Below are positions 1-8,492 of a stretch of DNA of 64,000 bases, one piece after another (positions within the stretch are counted from its first letter, which is position 1; each line of letters begins with the position of its first letter). This stretch comes from Bradyrhizobium lablabi. GTDB lineage: Bacteria; Pseudomonadota; Alphaproteobacteria; Rhizobiales; Xanthobacteraceae. Made by a program: the position numbers and the translations under genes. The notes beneath the pieces are model-generated. The model was not told the origin of the DNA, did no database searches, and saw nothing but the letters and a program-made list of their open reading frames with translations. The stretch is taken from the NCBI RefSeq assembly GCF_001440475.1, contig NZ_LLYB01000134.1, positions 77,390 to 141,389 of the forward strand. Reading direction: 5' to 3'.

Positions 1-1394
1 GCTTCTGCGAGTGCTCCCAAAATCCGCGCCCAGGAGCGGATGCCCTTGTGGAAGCTCTTGAGGTCATACTTCTCGTTCGGCGAATGGATGTTGTCGTCGT
101 CGAGGCCGAAGCCGATCAGCAGGCTGTCGAGGCCGAGCGTGCGCTTGAAATCCGCGACGATCGGGATCGAGGCGCCGGAGCCGACCAAGAGCGCCTCCTT
201 GCCCCATTCCTCGGTCAACGCGCGCTTGGCAGCTGCCAGCGGCTTCATGTTCCAGTCGAGCGCGATGGCCGCCCCACTGGAGTGCTCGGTGAAGACGGCC
301 TTGCAGTCACCCGGAAGCCGCGCGGTGACATAGTCGCGGAACGCTTTCTTGATCTTCTGCGGATCCTGGCCTTCGACCAGACGGAAGGAGATCTTTGCGG
401 AAGCTTCCGCCGGGATCACGGTTTTCGAGCCCTCGCCGGTATAGCCGCCGATGATGCCGTTGATGTCGCAGGTCGGGCGCGAGGACACCTGCTCGATCAG
501 CAGCCGATCCTTTTCGCCGGCAGGGATCGAGAGGCCGATTGGCTTCAGGAACGACTCCGGCGTGAGGTTCAGGTTCTTCCACTGCGCCAGGATATCCGAC
601 GGCAGATCCTTCACGCCATCATAGAAGCCGGGAATGGTGATGCGGCCGTTGTCGTCAAACAGGCCGCCGAGGATGTTGGTCAGCACGCGGATCGGATTGC
701 GCGCGCCGCCGCCGAACACTCCGGAATGCAGGTCGCGGTTGGCGGCCTTGATGGTGACCTCGTCATACATCAAGCCGCGCAGCGAGGTTGTGATGGCGGG
801 CGTGTTCGGGTCCCACATGCTGGTGTCGCAGACCAGCGCGAAGTCGGCCTTCAACTCATCCTTGATCGCCTCCATGAACGGCACGAAATTCTTCGAACCG
901 ACTTCTTCTTCGCCTTCGATCAGGATCGTGACATCGACCGGCAACGATCCCGTCACCTTCTTCCAGGCCCGGCAAGCCTCGACGAAGGTCATCAACTGGC
1001 CCTTGTCGTCCTCCGCGCCGCGCGCCACGATGACCTTGCGGCCGTCGGCGTGATCGGTGACGACAGGCTCGAACGGCGGACGGTGCCACAGATTGAGCGG
1101 ATCGACCGGCTGCACGTCATAGTGGCCGTAGAACAGGACGTGCGGCCGGCCATCGGTGCTGCCATTGGCCTTAGCTACGATCGCGGGATGCCCCGCCGTC
1201 GGCCTCACCTCGGCGTTGAAGCCGAGCGTGGCAATATCCTTCGCAAGATGATCGGCCGCCGCCTTGCAATCGCCGGCGAAGGCCGGATCGGCCGAGATCG
1301 ACTTGATCCGCAGCAGCGCGAACAACCGCTCGAGGCTGTTGTCGAAATCGGCGTCGATATGATCGAGAACCGGCTGGATCTTGGCGTTGGACAT
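1..1394 (-). CDS. M20-family dipeptidase/deacylase (C-terminus beyond the window)
   Basis: Zinc-dependent M20 (ArgE/DapE/CPG2) peptidase, probably a cytosolic dipeptidase. Reading leftwards from ATG at 1394, the frame stays open to the window edge, giving about 464 residues; the C-terminal end is outside. Family signatures appear in order: YGHYDVQP with the first metal-ligand His and the following Asp, RGAEDDKGQ with the bridging Asp, and EGEEEVGS with the catalytic and metal Glu pair. A lid-domain region with DLHSGVFGG follows. AGGGAT lies about 8 nt before the ATG. The opposite strand is also open over most of this length, but its translation shows no family motifs, so this strand is the coding one. 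Substrate is not predictable from sequence. Confidence 0.9.
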   Translation of the reverse strand, partial: MSNAKIQPVLDHIDADFDNSLERLFALLRIKSISADPAFAGDCKAAADHLAKDIATLGFNAEVRPTAGHPAIVAKANGSTDGRPHVLFYGHYDVQPVDPLNLWHRPPFEPVVTDHADGRKVIVARGAEDDKGQLMTFVEACRAWKKVTGSLPVDVTILIEGEEEVGSKNFVPFMEAIKDELKADFALVCDTSMWDPNTPAITTSLRGLMYDEVTIKAANRDLHSGVFGGGARNPIRVLTNILGGLFDDNGRITIPGFYDGVKDLPSDILAQWKNLNLTPESFLKPIGLSIPAGEKDRLLIEQVSSRPTCDINGIIGGYTGEGSKTVIPAEASAKISFRLVEGQDPQKIKKAFRDYVTARLPGDCKAVFTEHSSGAAIALDWNMKPLAAAKRALTEEWGKEALLVGSGASIPIVADFKRTLGLDSLLIGFGLDDDNIHSPNEKYDLKSFHKGIRSWARILGALAE

Positions 1395-1454
1395 GGCTGA
1401 TTATCCCTGGCTGTGAGCCTTGTTATTGACGTCAAGTTGTAGCTTGCCGTGGCC

Positions 1455-3080
1455 TTACCGCCGCAGCAATCCGCCCAGCGCGCCGCGCACCAGCGCGCGT
1501 CCGACTGAACTGCCGAGCGATCCGCCCACCGATTTGCCGAGATCGGCGACGATGCCGCCGACCACCTTGTTGGTAACCGAACGCGTGACATCGCGCGCGA
1601 TGACCTGGCCGGTCGAGAGCCGGCCACGCTTGACATTGGTACCGAAGATCGTGCCGACGATCGAGCCGATCTGTCCGAGAACGCCGCCGCCCTGGCCATC
1701 CGCAGGCGCCGCCGTGTCGGCCACGCGCTTTTGCAGCATCTCATAGGCGGATTCGGCGTCGATCGCGGTGTCGTATTTGCCCTTGAACGGGCTCTTGCTC
1801 ATGATCGCCTTGCGCTCTTCCGGTGTTATCGGCCCGATCCGTGCGGTCGGCGGCCGGATCATCACGCGCTCGACCATGGTCGGCGTGCCGCCGCCTTCGA
1901 GGAACGACACCAGCGCCTCGCCCTTGCCGAGTTCCATGATGACGCGGGCGGTATCGAGCTTCGGGTTCGGCCGAAATGTCTCCGCCGCCGCTTTCACCGC
2001 TTTCTGATCGCGAGGCGTAAAGGCGCGCAACGCGTGCTGCACGCGGCCGCCCAACTGGGCCAGCACCTTGTCCGGCACGTCGATCGGATTCTGCGTGACG
2101 AAGTAGACGCCAACGCCCTTGGAACGGATCAGGCGCACCACCTGCTCGATCTTGTCCATCAGCGCATCCGGCGCATCGTCGAACAACAGATGCGCCTCGT
2201 CGAAGAAGAACACCAGTTTCGGCTTCGCCAGATCACCGGCTTCCGGCAATTCCTCGAACAGCTCCGACAGCATCCACAGCAGGAAGGTGGCATATAGCTT
2301 CGGGCTCTGCATCAATTTGTCGGCGACCAGGATGTTGACCACGCCGCGGCCGTCGCTGTCGGTCTTCATGAAGTCCTTCAGCGTCAGCGCCGGCTCGCCA
2401 AAGAATTTCGTTGCGCCCTGGTTTTCCAGCACCAGGAGCTGACGCTGAATGGTTCCGACCGTTGCCTTGCTGACATTGCCGTAGCTCTGCGCGGCCTTTC
2501 GAAGCGCGGCCTTGAGCTCCTCGTTGTCGTCAGGATCGTCGTCCGCAGCGGCTGCCTTCTTGGCGACCGGCGCGATCGCATCCAACAGCGACCGCAGATC
2601 CTTCATGTCGATCAGCGTCAGGCCGTTTTCATCCGCCACACGGAATGCGACGTTGAGAACGCCTTCCTGCACGTCGTTCAGGTCGAGCATCCGCGACAGC
2701 AATAGCGGCCCCATTTCCGTGACCGTGGCGCGAACCGGATGGCCCTGCTCGCCGAACACGTCCCAGAACACGGTCGAGAACTGATCGGGCTGGAAATTGA
2801 GGCCCATCTCTCCGGCGCGCTTGAGGATGAAGTCCTTTGCTTCGCCGACTTCGGCAATTCCGGACAGGTCGCCCTTTATATCGGCGGCGAAAACGGGAAC
2901 ACCGGCGCGGGCAAAACCCTCCGCCATCACCTGCAGCGACACGGTCTTGCCGGTTCCGGTCGCTCCGGTGACAAGGCCGTGCCGATTGGCAAGCGCGAGC
3001 GTCAGCCAAGCCGTCTGTTCGCCCTTTCCGATAAAAATTTTCTCGTCGGTATCGGCGGTCTTGTTATCGGAGGTTACCAT
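1455..3080 (-). CDS. HerA-like ATPase, DUF853 family
   Basis: A 541-residue P-loop ATPase of the DUF853/HerA-FtsK-like group, whose members are cytosolic DNA-translocase-type ATPases of uncertain role. Walker A GATGTGKT is at residues 39-46. A Walker B strand (KLVFFFDEAHLLF) is near residue 300, followed by an RSKGVGVYFVTQNP segment typical of the sensor region. The C-terminal 60 residues are Gly- and Val-rich and low in complexity. The start at 3080 is chosen because AGAGG sits 7 nt upstream; the frame continues upstream but that part has no family similarity. It follows no obvious operon partner; the M20 peptidase lies 60 nt downstream in the same direction. Confidence 0.88.
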   Translation of the reverse strand: MVTSDNKTADTDEKIFIGKGEQTAWLTLALANRHGLVTGATGTGKTVSLQVMAEGFARAGVPVFAADIKGDLSGIAEVGEAKDFILKRAGEMGLNFQPDQFSTVFWDVFGEQGHPVRATVTEMGPLLLSRMLDLNDVQEGVLNVAFRVADENGLTLIDMKDLRSLLDAIAPVAKKAAAADDDPDDNEELKAALRKAAQSYGNVSKATVGTIQRQLLVLENQGATKFFGEPALTLKDFMKTDSDGRGVVNILVADKLMQSPKLYATFLLWMLSELFEELPEAGDLAKPKLVFFFDEAHLLFDDAPDALMDKIEQVVRLIRSKGVGVYFVTQNPIDVPDKVLAQLGGRVQHALRAFTPRDQKAVKAAAETFRPNPKLDTARVIMELGKGEALVSFLEGGGTPTMVERVMIRPPTARIGPITPEERKAIMSKSPFKGKYDTAIDAESAYEMLQKRVADTAAPADGQGGGVLGQIGSIVGTIFGTNVKRGRLSTGQVIARDVTRSVTNKVVGGIVADLGKSVGGSLGSSVGRALVRGALGGLLRR

Positions 3081-3411
3081 CGCATCGCCTCTTCGCGCAT
3101 CGGGAAGGTTTGGTTGGCAATCATATCGCATCCTGCCCGCCGATTGAAACCGTCGGGCGCCGCATACGTTGCGCGTTCGCCTGCCTCGTCGCTCGGATCT
3201 CTCATACTTTTTTCCTGTCTCCGGCGGAGAAAACGGGAACGCAGCGCAGCAAGCTCGCGTGAATCCAGCCTTTACTCTTGCATTGCTGCAACACTCAGCG
3301 AATCAAAATCATCTCGATGGGCGCGGTTGCTTGTATTTCAGATCGCAGGCGCTCAAGATCAAAAGACGAGCAGCAACCGGCAAAAGCCGGTTGTTGGGGA
3401 CGGGGCAAATT
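3081..3411. other. Divergent intergenic region
   Basis: This 331-nt gap lies between the minus-strand HerA-like gene and the plus-strand DUF2267-like gene, so it must hold two divergent promoters. No convincing -35/-10 pair, operator dyad or small gene was recognised. Confidence 0.5.
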
Positions 3412-3777
3412 ATGGACGAACTGATTGGGCGGCTGGCCTCGAAGGCCGGCATCGATAGTGTTGTCGCTGAAAAAACCATCGGCATCGTTCTGGGTTTTCT
3501 CCGCAATGAGGGGCCCTCCGACAAGGTTCAGGCTCTGATTGACCAAATTCCAGGCGCCGAAGCTGCAATTGCGGCTTCCAGCAGCAATGGCGGATTCGCG
3601 CGGCTGTTGGGCGGAGGCTTGATGGCGGTTGGCACCAGGCTGATGGCGCTGGGTCTGGGCATGAACGAGATTCAGAACGTGGCACGTGAACTTTTCAGGT
3701 TCGGTCGCGACAAAATCGGAGCGGATCAAATGAGCGAAATCATTTCAGGGACGCCGGGCCTCAGCCAGTTCGCATAG
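3412..3777 (+). CDS. Small conserved protein, DUF2267-like (tentative)
   Basis: A 121-residue, Ala/Gly-rich helical protein with no signal peptide or clear membrane segment. The N-terminal block (MDELIGRLASKAGID, then FLRNEGPSDKV) resembles small DUF2267-type proteins that predict a helical bundle; this family call is from memory of the pattern and is tentative. The ATG at 3412 is used rather than an upstream in-frame start because the protein-like composition begins there and GGGGAC lies just upstream. The gene ends 55 nt before the DUF4332 gene and may be co-transcribed with it. Function unknown. Confidence 0.7.
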   Translation: MDELIGRLASKAGIDSVVAEKTIGIVLGFLRNEGPSDKVQALIDQIPGAEAAIAASSSNGGFARLLGGGLMAVGTRLMALGLGMNEIQNVARELFRFGRDKIGADQMSEIISGTPGLSQFA

Positions 3778-3832
3778 TCAGCAGCTTGGTGAGCATATTC
3801 AGCCCGGACATAGTCTTTTTTCATCTGGTATC

Positions 3833-4240
3833 ATGACTTATCCTCTTTCCGAGATCGACGGCCTGACCGCCTACTCTGCCTCGAAACTGAAATCGTTGGG
3901 CATTCGCACCACCGATGCGCTGCTGGAAGCCGCCCGCACGATGAAGGGCCGCAAGGCACTGGCGGCGAAGACCGGCATCAGCGAACAGCAACTGCTGGAA
4001 TGGGCCAATTTTTCCGACTACATGCGCATTCCCGGAATGGGCAAGGCCAAGGTTGGTCTGGTGCGCGCGGCCGGCGTCACCACCGTGCGTGAGCTCGCCC
4101 ACCGCAATCCGGCGCGGCTGGCCCAGAACATGAAAGACGTCAACACAAAGCGTAAACTCGTCCGGGTTCTGCCTTCCGAACGATCGGTCGAGCAACTGAT
4201 CGAGCAGGCGCGCAAGCTTGCGCCGAAGATCAGCTACTGA
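3833..4240 (+). CDS. DUF4332 domain protein (helix-hairpin-helix type)
   Basis: A 135-residue protein with two helix-hairpin-helix-like repeats: EIDGLTAYSASKLKSLGI near the N-terminus and RIPGMGKAKVGLVRAAGV in the middle. This is the DUF4332 pattern, related to HhH modules that bind DNA or protein non-specifically. The Lys/Arg-rich C-terminus (KRKLVRVLPSERSVEQL) is consistent with nucleic-acid contact but does not prove it. No signal peptide. The stop is 73 nt upstream of folP, so it may be read into the folate operon. Confidence 0.85.
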   Translation: MTYPLSEIDGLTAYSASKLKSLGIRTTDALLEAARTMKGRKALAAKTGISEQQLLEWANFSDYMRIPGMGKAKVGLVRAAGVTTVRELAHRNPARLAQNMKDVNTKRKLVRVLPSERSVEQLIEQARKLAPKISY

Positions 4241-4313
4241 GCCCGCCCCGGCCGGCCCGCGGGCACAGCTCTCACACCTTGACTCCCCGGCGCGGACCGC
4301 GCAAAGCGACCGC

Positions 4314-5171
4314 ATGACCGCAGCCAAGCCCAGATCAACCGCCGCAACCGGTCCGGCCGGTCATCCGGTGCTGCCCGCGCTGCTGTCCAGGCCCTATCCG
4401 GCGGTGATGGGCGTACTGAACGTAACGCCGGATTCATTCTCGGACGGCGGGCAATTCGCGGCCCCCGAGCAGGCGCTGGCCCAGGCCCGGCAGATGATCG
4501 CCGAGGGCGCCGACATCATCGACATCGGCGCGGAATCCACCCGGCCCTATGGATCGGAACCGATCCCGGCGGAAGAAGAATTGAAGCGCCTGCAGCCGGT
4601 GCTATCAGACGTCGTGGCGCTCGGCATTCCCGTGTCGATCGACAGCATGAAATCGGCCGTCGTCGCCTGGGCGCTCGATCAGGGCGCCGCCATCGCCAAC
4701 GATGTCTGGGGCCTGCAGCGCGATTCCGGCATGGCGGGCCTCGTCGCCGAGCGCCGCGTGCCCGTCATCATCATGCACAACCGCGACAGCGCCGATCCCG
4801 CCATCGACATCATGCAGGATATCGCTGATTTCTTCGCGCGTTCGCTCGATATCGCCGCCAAACGCCGCATTTCGCCTGACAGAATCGTGCTCGACCCCGG
4901 CATCGGCTTCGGCAAGACACCAGAGCAGAGCATGACCGCGCTGGCGCGGCTCGGCGAGTTGCAATCGTTCGGGCTGCCGCTCTTGGTCGGCGCCTCGCGC
5001 AAACGTTTCATCAGCACGGTGACGCCGTCGGAGCCGTATCAGCGCCTCGGCGGTTCGATTGCCGCGCATCTGCTGGCGGCGCAGAACGGCGCGCGGATCA
5101 TCCGGGCGCACGACGTCGCGGAAACGGTACAGGCGCTGCGGGTCGCGGCGGCAATCAGGGAACGGGCATGA
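4314..5171 (+). CDS. folP: Dihydropteroate synthase
   Basis: Condenses p-aminobenzoate with 6-hydroxymethyl-dihydropterin diphosphate to dihydropteroate in folate synthesis; the target of sulfonamides. At 285 residues it has the usual length and TIM-barrel motifs in order: MGVLNVTPDSFSDGG, DIGAESTRPYG, SIDSMKSAVV, ANDVWG, VIIMHN, LDPGIGFGKT and LLVGASRKRF (the SRK phosphate-binding loop). Start at ATG 4314 gives a normal N-terminus; the open frame extends upstream over the end of the DUF4332 gene without similarity. The stop overlaps the folB start by 4 nt (ATGA), showing translational coupling in a folP-folB-folK operon. Confidence 0.96.
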   Translation: MTAAKPRSTAATGPAGHPVLPALLSRPYPAVMGVLNVTPDSFSDGGQFAAPEQALAQARQMIAEGADIIDIGAESTRPYGSEPIPAEEELKRLQPVLSDVVALGIPVSIDSMKSAVVAWALDQGAAIANDVWGLQRDSGMAGLVAERRVPVIIMHNRDSADPAIDIMQDIADFFARSLDIAAKRRISPDRIVLDPGIGFGKTPEQSMTALARLGELQSFGLPLLVGASRKRFISTVTPSEPYQRLGGSIAAHLLAAQNGARIIRAHDVAETVQALRVAAAIRERA

Positions 5172-5539
5172 GCGATACGATCTTCATCACCGGCCTCGTT
5201 ACCCATGCCCGCCACGGCGTGATGGAGCACGAGACCAAAGTCGGGCAACGGTTCGTGATCGACCTCGAACTCTCCATCGACTTGTCGGAATCCTCGCACT
5301 CCGATCGGCTGTCCGACACCGTGTCCTATGCCAGCGTGGTCGAGACTGCGACCGCTGCATTCACGAATACCCATTACAAGCTTTTGGAGCGTGCGGCCGG
5401 TGCCGTTTCGGACGCGATCTTCGCGGCGTTCCCACGCGTCCATGCGGTCAAGGTCACGGTCCACAAGCCGCATGCGCCGATTGCCGAGATCTTCGAGGAT
5501 GTCGGCGTCGTGCTCGTACGCAAGCGGCCATCGCCCTGA
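5168..5539 (+). CDS. folB: Dihydroneopterin aldolase
   Basis: Converts 7,8-dihydroneopterin to 6-hydroxymethyl-7,8-dihydropterin and glycolaldehyde, the step before FolK. The 123-residue length fits this small octameric enzyme. Visible motifs are HARHGVMEHETKVGQRFVIDLEL at the N-terminus (pterin-binding strand and conserved Glu), DTVSYASVV in the middle, and the C-terminal VTVHKPHAPI with the catalytic Lys. It overlaps folP by 4 nt and is followed after a single base by folK, so the three genes form one translation unit. Confidence 0.95.
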   Translation: MSDTIFITGLVTHARHGVMEHETKVGQRFVIDLELSIDLSESSHSDRLSDTVSYASVVETATAAFTNTHYKLLERAAGAVSDAIFAAFPRVHAVKVTVHKPHAPIAEIFEDVGVVLVRKRPSP

Positions 5540-5540
5540 C

Positions 5541-6032
5541 ATGGCGGACGTGCTGATCGCGCTCGGCGGCAATGTCGGCGACGTCCGCACGACATTCAAG
5601 AAAGCCATCGCCAATATTTGCGGCATGACGCAGGCCGCCCTGCTCGCGCGCTCTTCCGATTACACAACCCCGCCCTGGGGCGAGGAAGACCAGGCGCCCT
5701 TCACCAACGCCGTCATCGAGATCGAGACCAGCCTCGATCCCCATGCGCTGCTGTTCACGCTGCACAAGATCGAGAAGAGGTTCGGCCGCGATCGCGCCCA
5801 CGAGACGCGCTGGGGGCCGCGCACCCTCGACCTCGACCTGATCGCCTATGACGATGTCCGGCTCGACAAGCCGGAACTGACGCTGCCGCATCCGCGGGCT
5901 TTGGAGCGCGCTTTCGTGCTGGTGCCGCTCGCCGAAATCGCGCCCGACCGCGTCATCGCGGGACGCCGTGTCGCCGACGCGCTGGCGCGGCTTTCAACCG
6001 AGGGTATCCGGCGCCTGCCCGACCTCGATTGA
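5541..6032 (+). CDS. folK: HPPK: 2-amino-4-hydroxy-6-hydroxymethyldihydropteridine diphosphokinase
   Basis: Transfers pyrophosphate from ATP to 6-hydroxymethyl-dihydropterin, making the substrate of FolP. The 163 residues include the N-terminal ALGGNVGD strand, the central PPWGEEDQAPFTNAV pterin-binding segment, and the hallmark RWGPRTLDLDLI with the two Mg-binding Asp residues. The ATG at 5541 lies one base after the folB stop; an upstream in-frame extension exists only as an overlap with folB and is rejected. Last gene of the folate operon. Confidence 0.96.
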   Translation: MADVLIALGGNVGDVRTTFKKAIANICGMTQAALLARSSDYTTPPWGEEDQAPFTNAVIEIETSLDPHALLFTLHKIEKRFGRDRAHETRWGPRTLDLDLIAYDDVRLDKPELTLPHPRALERAFVLVPLAEIAPDRVIAGRRVADALARLSTEGIRRLPDLD

Positions 6033-6114
6033 CCCAAAACATCGTTTGGCTTGGCGGCCGCCCCGTGGCAATTTCCGGCCAAACAGAAGAGACGACCGAG
6101 GAACAATAGTCCGG

Positions 6115-7980
6115 ATGACCACCAAAACTGACGAACTGACCCTGGCCGCGGAATTTGTCCCGGCGACTTATGAGGACTGGCGCAAGCTGGTCGACGGGGT
6201 GCTGAAAGGCGCGCCGTTCGAGAAACTGGTCAGCAAGACATCCGATGGGTTGAAGATCGATCCGATCTATCGCCGTGCGCAGGGCGCCGCTCCGGTCGCC
6301 GGCCGTGCCGCCGCCGCGCCCTGGCAGATCATGCAGCGGATCGACCATCCCGACGCGAAAGCGGCCAATGCACAGGCGCTGCACGATCTGGAGAACGGTG
6401 CGACCGGGCTGACACTGGTGTTCTCGGGCGCCAATGGCGCCCATGGTTTCGGGCTCGATCCCTCGCCGGAGGCCGTCGCGCAGGTTCTCGACGGCATTTT
6501 TCTCGATGCCGGCATCGGCATCGAGCTGCAGATCGGCCCGCAGTCGCGCATGGCAGCCATTCACGTGGCCGAATACATCAAGCGCAGGGGTATCGATCCT
6601 GCTGCCTCCGACATCCGTTTCGGCCTCGACCCGCTGGGAGCCGGTGCGGTGTGGGGCTCCAGTCCCTATAGCTGGGACGAAATCGTGCCCGCGGTTACCA
6701 GCGCCATCAAGGGCCTCGCTGCGATGGGCTTCAAGGGCCCGCTCGCCGCTGCCGATGGACGGGTCATCCATGATGCCGGCGGATCGGAAGTCCAGGAATT
6801 GGCATTCGTGCTGGCGTGCGGCGTCGCCTTTCTGCGCGCGATCGAGCAGGCCGGGGTTTCGCTCGAGGACGCCCAACGCATGGTGTATGCGCGGCTCAGT
6901 GCCGACGCCGACCAGTTCCTGACACTGTCGAAATTCCGCGCGCTGCGGCTGTTGTGGGCGCGCGTCGAGCAGGCCTGCGGGCTGACACCCAAACCCTTAT
7001 TCATTGCGGCCGATACCGCCTGGCGCATGCTGACGCAGCGCGATGCCTATGTGAACATGCTGCGCGCGACGATGGCGACCTTTTCGGCCGGTCTCGGCGG
7101 CGCCAATGCCATCACCGTCTTGCCGCACACGCTGGCGCTGGGATTGCCCGATCCGTTCGCGCGGCGCGTCGCACGCAACACCCAACTGGTGCTGCTGGAA
7201 GAATCCAACCTCGCCAAGGTCAGCGATCCCGCGGCCGGCTCCGGCGGCATCGAAACGCTGACAAAGCAGCTTTGCGAAGCTGCATGGTCGCTGTTTCAGG
7301 AAATCGAAAAAGCGGGCGGCATCTTTGCGGCGCTCGGAGAGAACCTGATCCAGAAGAAGGTCGCCGCCACCCGCGCCGCACGGGAAGTCAACATCGCCAA
7401 GCGGCGTGACGTGCTGACTGGCGCCAGCGAATTCCCGAACCTGCACGAGGACGAGATCGCCGTTCTCAACGCGACGCCGATCGTGCTGCCGCCCTATGGC
7501 GAGGCGAAATACAAATTCGATCCGCTGCCGCCGATGCGGCTCGCAGCGCCGTTCGAGGCGCTGCGGGACAAGTCAGACGAGAGGCTGAAAACATCGGGCG
7601 CACGGCCCAAAATCTTTCTCGCCAATCTCGGCACGGCAGCCGCCTTCACCGCGCGTGCCACCTTTGCCAAGAGTTTCTTCGAGACCGGCGGCATCGAGGC
7701 GATCGACACGCAAGGATTTGCCGACCCCGCCGCGCTGGCCTCCGCGTTCAAGACGTCCGGAGCGGCCATCGCCTGCCTGTGCTCGTCCGACAAGGTTTAC
7801 GCGGAACACGCAGGCCCCGCCGCAAAGGCCCTTCAAGCGGCCGGCGCGAAGCATATCTATCTGGCAGGGCGGCCCGGCGAACAGGAGGCCGTGCTGCGCT
7901 CGGCCGGCGTCGGCGATTTCATCTTTGCCGGCGGCGACGCGCTGGCCATGCTGCAGGAAGCCTGGCGGCGGATGGAGTGA
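6115..7980 (+). CDS. mutA: Methylmalonyl-CoA mutase small (beta) subunit
   Basis: Structural partner of the catalytic mutase subunit in the heterodimeric form of the enzyme, which isomerises (R)-methylmalonyl-CoA to succinyl-CoA. The 621-residue length is typical. The N-terminal half is the TIM-barrel homologue of MutB (PIYRRAQGAAP, then RNTQLVLLEESNLAKVSDPAAGSGG). The C-terminal flavodoxin-like domain lacks the DxHxxG cobalamin motif, as expected for the non-catalytic subunit. ATG 6115 is chosen over longer in-frame starts that overlap folK. The large subunit lies downstream, separated by a GFA-family gene, and the MeaB chaperone is 7.3 kb further on. Confidence 0.93.
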   Translation: MTTKTDELTLAAEFVPATYEDWRKLVDGVLKGAPFEKLVSKTSDGLKIDPIYRRAQGAAPVAGRAAAAPWQIMQRIDHPDAKAANAQALHDLENGATGLTLVFSGANGAHGFGLDPSPEAVAQVLDGIFLDAGIGIELQIGPQSRMAAIHVAEYIKRRGIDPAASDIRFGLDPLGAGAVWGSSPYSWDEIVPAVTSAIKGLAAMGFKGPLAAADGRVIHDAGGSEVQELAFVLACGVAFLRAIEQAGVSLEDAQRMVYARLSADADQFLTLSKFRALRLLWARVEQACGLTPKPLFIAADTAWRMLTQRDAYVNMLRATMATFSAGLGGANAITVLPHTLALGLPDPFARRVARNTQLVLLEESNLAKVSDPAAGSGGIETLTKQLCEAAWSLFQEIEKAGGIFAALGENLIQKKVAATRAAREVNIAKRRDVLTGASEFPNLHEDEIAVLNATPIVLPPYGEAKYKFDPLPPMRLAAPFEALRDKSDERLKTSGARPKIFLANLGTAAAFTARATFAKSFFETGGIEAIDTQGFADPAALASAFKTSGAAIACLCSSDKVYAEHAGPAAKALQAAGAKHIYLAGRPGEQEAVLRSAGVGDFIFAGGDALAMLQEAWRRME

Positions 7981-7982
7981 GC

Positions 7983-8450
7983 ATGACGGAAAACAACCAC
8001 AAGACGGTCCTGACCGGCGGCTGCCAGTGCGGCGCGGTTCGCTTTGCACTGTCGGTGCCGCCGCCCAAGGTCAGCATCTGCCATTGCCGGATGTGCCAGA
8101 AGGCATCGGGCGCGCCCTTCGCCTCCCTCGCCGATATCGAGCACGAGCACTTCACCTGGACCCGCGGCAAGCCGGCGACGTTTCAGTCCTCCTCCATCGC
8201 CGAGCGCGATTTCTGCTCGGCCTGCGGCACGCCGCTGACCTACCGGCTGATCGGCGGCCCTCGGATCGAAATCATGACCGGTACGTTCGACCGCCCCGAC
8301 CGCGTGGTGCCGACCCGGCAATATGGAACCGAATCCCGGCTCGGCTGGGTAGTCGGAATCGCCAACCTGCCGAGCCAGACCACGATGCAGAATTACGGAC
8401 CGGAGAAGATGGCGACCATCACCAGCCACCAGCATCCGGATCATGATTAG
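7983..8450 (+). CDS. GFA family protein (glutathione-dependent formaldehyde-activating/CENP-V fold)
   Basis: A 155-residue zinc-binding protein of the GFA/CENP-V superfamily; members include proposed S-hydroxymethylglutathione synthases, though most have no proven activity. Cysteine ligands appear in three groups: GGCQCGAVRF near residue 13, CHCRMCQKASGAP near residue 35, and FCSACGTPL near residue 80. The ATG lies two bases after the mutA stop, so it is co-transcribed with the mutase genes and sits between the two subunits. The position is unusual and gives no obvious biochemical link. Confidence 0.9.
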   Translation: MTENNHKTVLTGGCQCGAVRFALSVPPPKVSICHCRMCQKASGAPFASLADIEHEHFTWTRGKPATFQSSSIAERDFCSACGTPLTYRLIGGPRIEIMTGTFDRPDRVVPTRQYGTESRLGWVVGIANLPSQTTMQNYGPEKMATITSHQHPDHD

Positions 8451-8492
8451 GGGTGACCTGCCCTCGACTTCACATATGCTATGATGGGTACC

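Noticed and set aside
48..1400. A 450-codon open frame on the plus strand
   Set aside because: It is the antisense of the M20 peptidase, whose motifs (GHYDVQP, EGEEEVGS) are all on the minus strand; the plus frame is Arg/Asp/Ala-rich without motifs.
5900..6115. Possible cobalamin riboswitch before the mutase genes
   Set aside because: folK ends only 82 nt before mutA, leaving no room for a full riboswitch, and no B12-box was recognised.
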